From Arthrobacter sp. NicSoilB8 (GTDB lineage: Bacteria > Actinomycetota > Actinomycetes > Actinomycetales > Micrococcaceae), in NCBI RefSeq assembly GCF_019977355.1, contig NZ_AP024655.1, forward strand, positions 1,550,001 through 1,614,000: a stretch of 64,000 nt of DNA. The letters run 5' to 3'. The position numbers and the translations under genes were made by a program. Below the pieces are notes generated by a model. It was not told the origin of the DNA and searched no databases. It was given only the letters and a program-made list of their open reading frames with translations. Of the stretch, positions 63,058-64,000 are shown piece after piece. Numbering within the stretch: the stretch's first letter is position 1; each line of letters begins with the position of its first letter.

Positions 63058-63596
63058 ACGATCCGAACGCCAATGTTCACCCCAGTCCCCACCCCGCACT
63101 GCACCCCAACCTGCACCGCCTGGCGGAGCAGGCCGTCACCGGCGCCATCGGCCGCGGGATGACTGCCGCCACCGCAGAATCCCTCACCGCAGGGATGGTC
63201 GCCGCCGTGCTGGCCGACACACCCGGCGCCTCCGGAATGCTGCAGGGCGGCGTGGTCTCCTACGCCAACTCGGTCAAGGCCGACGTCCTGGGCGTCCCCG
63301 GTGAGCTGCTGGACGCCGTCGGCTCCGTGGACGGGCAAGTCGCCGCCGCCATGGCCGAGGGCGCCCGCCGCATCTGCGGTGCCGATATCGGCGTGTCCAC
63401 CACCGGTGTGGCCGGGCCCGAACCGCACGACGGCAAAGCGGTTGGCACCGTCTACATCGGCGTCGCCACGGCGGAGGGATCGACGTCGTACCCGTATTCC
63501 TTTGACGGAAGCCGGGCCGAGATCCGCGCACTCGCGTGCGGAGCGGCCCTGGAACGCCTGCTTGAGGCCCTATCTTCCGAAGGCTACCCGGCGTAA
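63054..63596 (+). CDS. cinA: CinA C-terminal domain protein (NMN amidohydrolase-like)
   Basis: This 180-residue protein is the stand-alone CinA C-terminal domain (PncC type), which deamidates nicotinamide mononucleotide. It has TAATAESLTAGMVAAVLADTPGAS, where the Ser-Leu-Thr-Gly segment is conserved, then QGGVVSYAN and VSTTGVAGPEPHDGKAVGTVYIG. The N-terminal 20 residues are His/Pro-rich (HPSPHPALHPNLH), an unusual tail that may bind metal. ATG 63054 overlaps the pgsA stop. clgR follows. Confidence 0.9.
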   Translation: MNDPNANVHPSPHPALHPNLHRLAEQAVTGAIGRGMTAATAESLTAGMVAAVLADTPGASGMLQGGVVSYANSVKADVLGVPGELLDAVGSVDGQVAAAMAEGARRICGADIGVSTTGVAGPEPHDGKAVGTVYIGVATAEGSTSYPYSFDGSRAEIRALACGAALERLLEALSSEGYPA

Positions 63597-63734
63597 AGTT
63601 GCCGGGAACAAAAGTTGATTCCGAATAGTTGTTACATTGTGTCGCTTCCAAATAAGGGAGGCGCCTAGGATGAAAACATCAGCAGAGTCCGCCCCTCCGG
63701 CGGACTCGACAGTACGAGGAGCAAGGCGATACAG

Positions 63735-64000
63735 ATGGTAAAGCAGCCCGTATCCATAAACGGCGTTGTCCGCTGGAAGGATGTGGGCCTCGCCGATCAG
63801 GCAAAGAGCGAACAGAAGGAGCGCAAGATGGTTGTACTTCGTCACGAAATCGGTGATGTCCTGCGCGATGTCCGCCAGCGCCAAGGCCGTACCCTCCGCG
63901 AAGTCTCGCACAGTGCCCGTGTTTCCCTGGGCTACTTGAGCGAAGTGGAACGCGGTCAGAAGGAAGCCTCTTCGGAGTTGCTGTCCTCGATCTGCTCGGC
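63735..64000 (+). CDS. clgR: ClgR-type transcriptional regulator (cut by window end)
   Basis: The first 88 residues are present, and no stop occurs before the window ends. A 35-residue polar start precedes a Cro/C1 helix-turn-helix: [40 protein letters not shown] and ELLSSICSA. This is the hallmark of ClgR/PopR-like regulators, which control clp protease genes in actinobacteria and commonly lie after cinA. The start is ATG 63735. Upstream, CGCTTCC and GGGAGGCG form a loose inverted repeat (63644-63663) that could be an autoregulatory site. Confidence 0.85.
   Translation, partial: MVKQPVSINGVVRWKDVGLADQAKSEQKERKMVVLRHEIGDVLRDVRQRQGRTLREVSHSARVSLGYLSEVERGQKEASSELLSSICS

Overview
The window looks like chromosome from a high-GC actinobacterium, most likely Arthrobacter, Pseudarthrobacter or a close relative in the Micrococcaceae. 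That assignment is inference from codon use, frequent GTG starts, many apparently leaderless genes (a TANNNT box 6-7 bases before the start codon), and the conserved actinobacterial order proS, rimP-nusA-ylxR-infB-rbfA-truB, ribF, rpsO-pnp-M16 peptidase, dapB, dapA-rnj-ftsK-pgsA-cinA-clgR. Accessory blocks are inserted into that order.

Bases 1-3000 are a decayed mobile element. It has the tail of an HNH nuclease, a phage terminase large subunit closed by a strong terminator, a truncated helix-turn-helix protein, and a two-gene unit (54-residue membrane protein plus a small HTH regulator). No capsid, portal or integrase gene is present. Bases 3000-10800 carry a SatD-like regulator with a membrane partner, a YciI-like protein, ispG (MEP isoprenoid pathway), a GNAT acetyltransferase, a lipoprotein that has lost its signal peptide, two large inverted-repeat structures, proS and a TSUP permease.

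Bases 10800-20200 hold a PLP decarboxylase and, convergent to it, an NAD-type formate dehydrogenase pair (NuoE/NuoF-like fusion plus a molybdopterin subunit with an electron-transfer N-terminus). An APH(6)-like kinase, a VIT1/CCC1 iron or manganese transporter and a DUF4439 envelope protein follow. Bases 20200-31000 are the rimP-nusA-ylxR-infB-rbfA translation cluster. A conspicuous 120-bp nested palindrome lies between infB and rbfA. Thioredoxin 2, a CU044_2847/Trypco1-type protein, an aminotransferase, truB and small membrane proteins come next.

Bases 31000-42500 contain a NUDIX hydrolase, a frameshifted DUF222-HNH gene, a P-loop gene fragment, ribF, the tryptophan-to-anthranilate pair kynA-kynU, rpsO, pnp and an M16 peptidase. 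Bases 42500-52300 are mostly a molybdenum-cofactor locus. moaA-moaD diverge from a tightly overlapping operon of response regulator, sensor kinase, membrane-anchored sulfite-oxidase-type molybdoenzyme, moeA, moaC, mog and moaE. The formate dehydrogenase 30 kb away is a second likely user of the cofactor.

Bases 52300-64000 carry dapB, an acyltransferase-like membrane protein, an SOS-box-preceded DUF222 remnant, a nitrilase-family hydrolase, dapA, rnj, ftsK, pgsA, cinA and the start of clgR. Directly after rnj there are seven 25-bp tandem repeats that begin inside its last codons. Similar short tandem copies of gene 3' ends, stop codon included, follow kynU and a gene at 53.6 kb. The strongest candidates for new biology are these 3'-tail repeat arrays and the structured palindromes at 7.8 kb and 25.5 kb.
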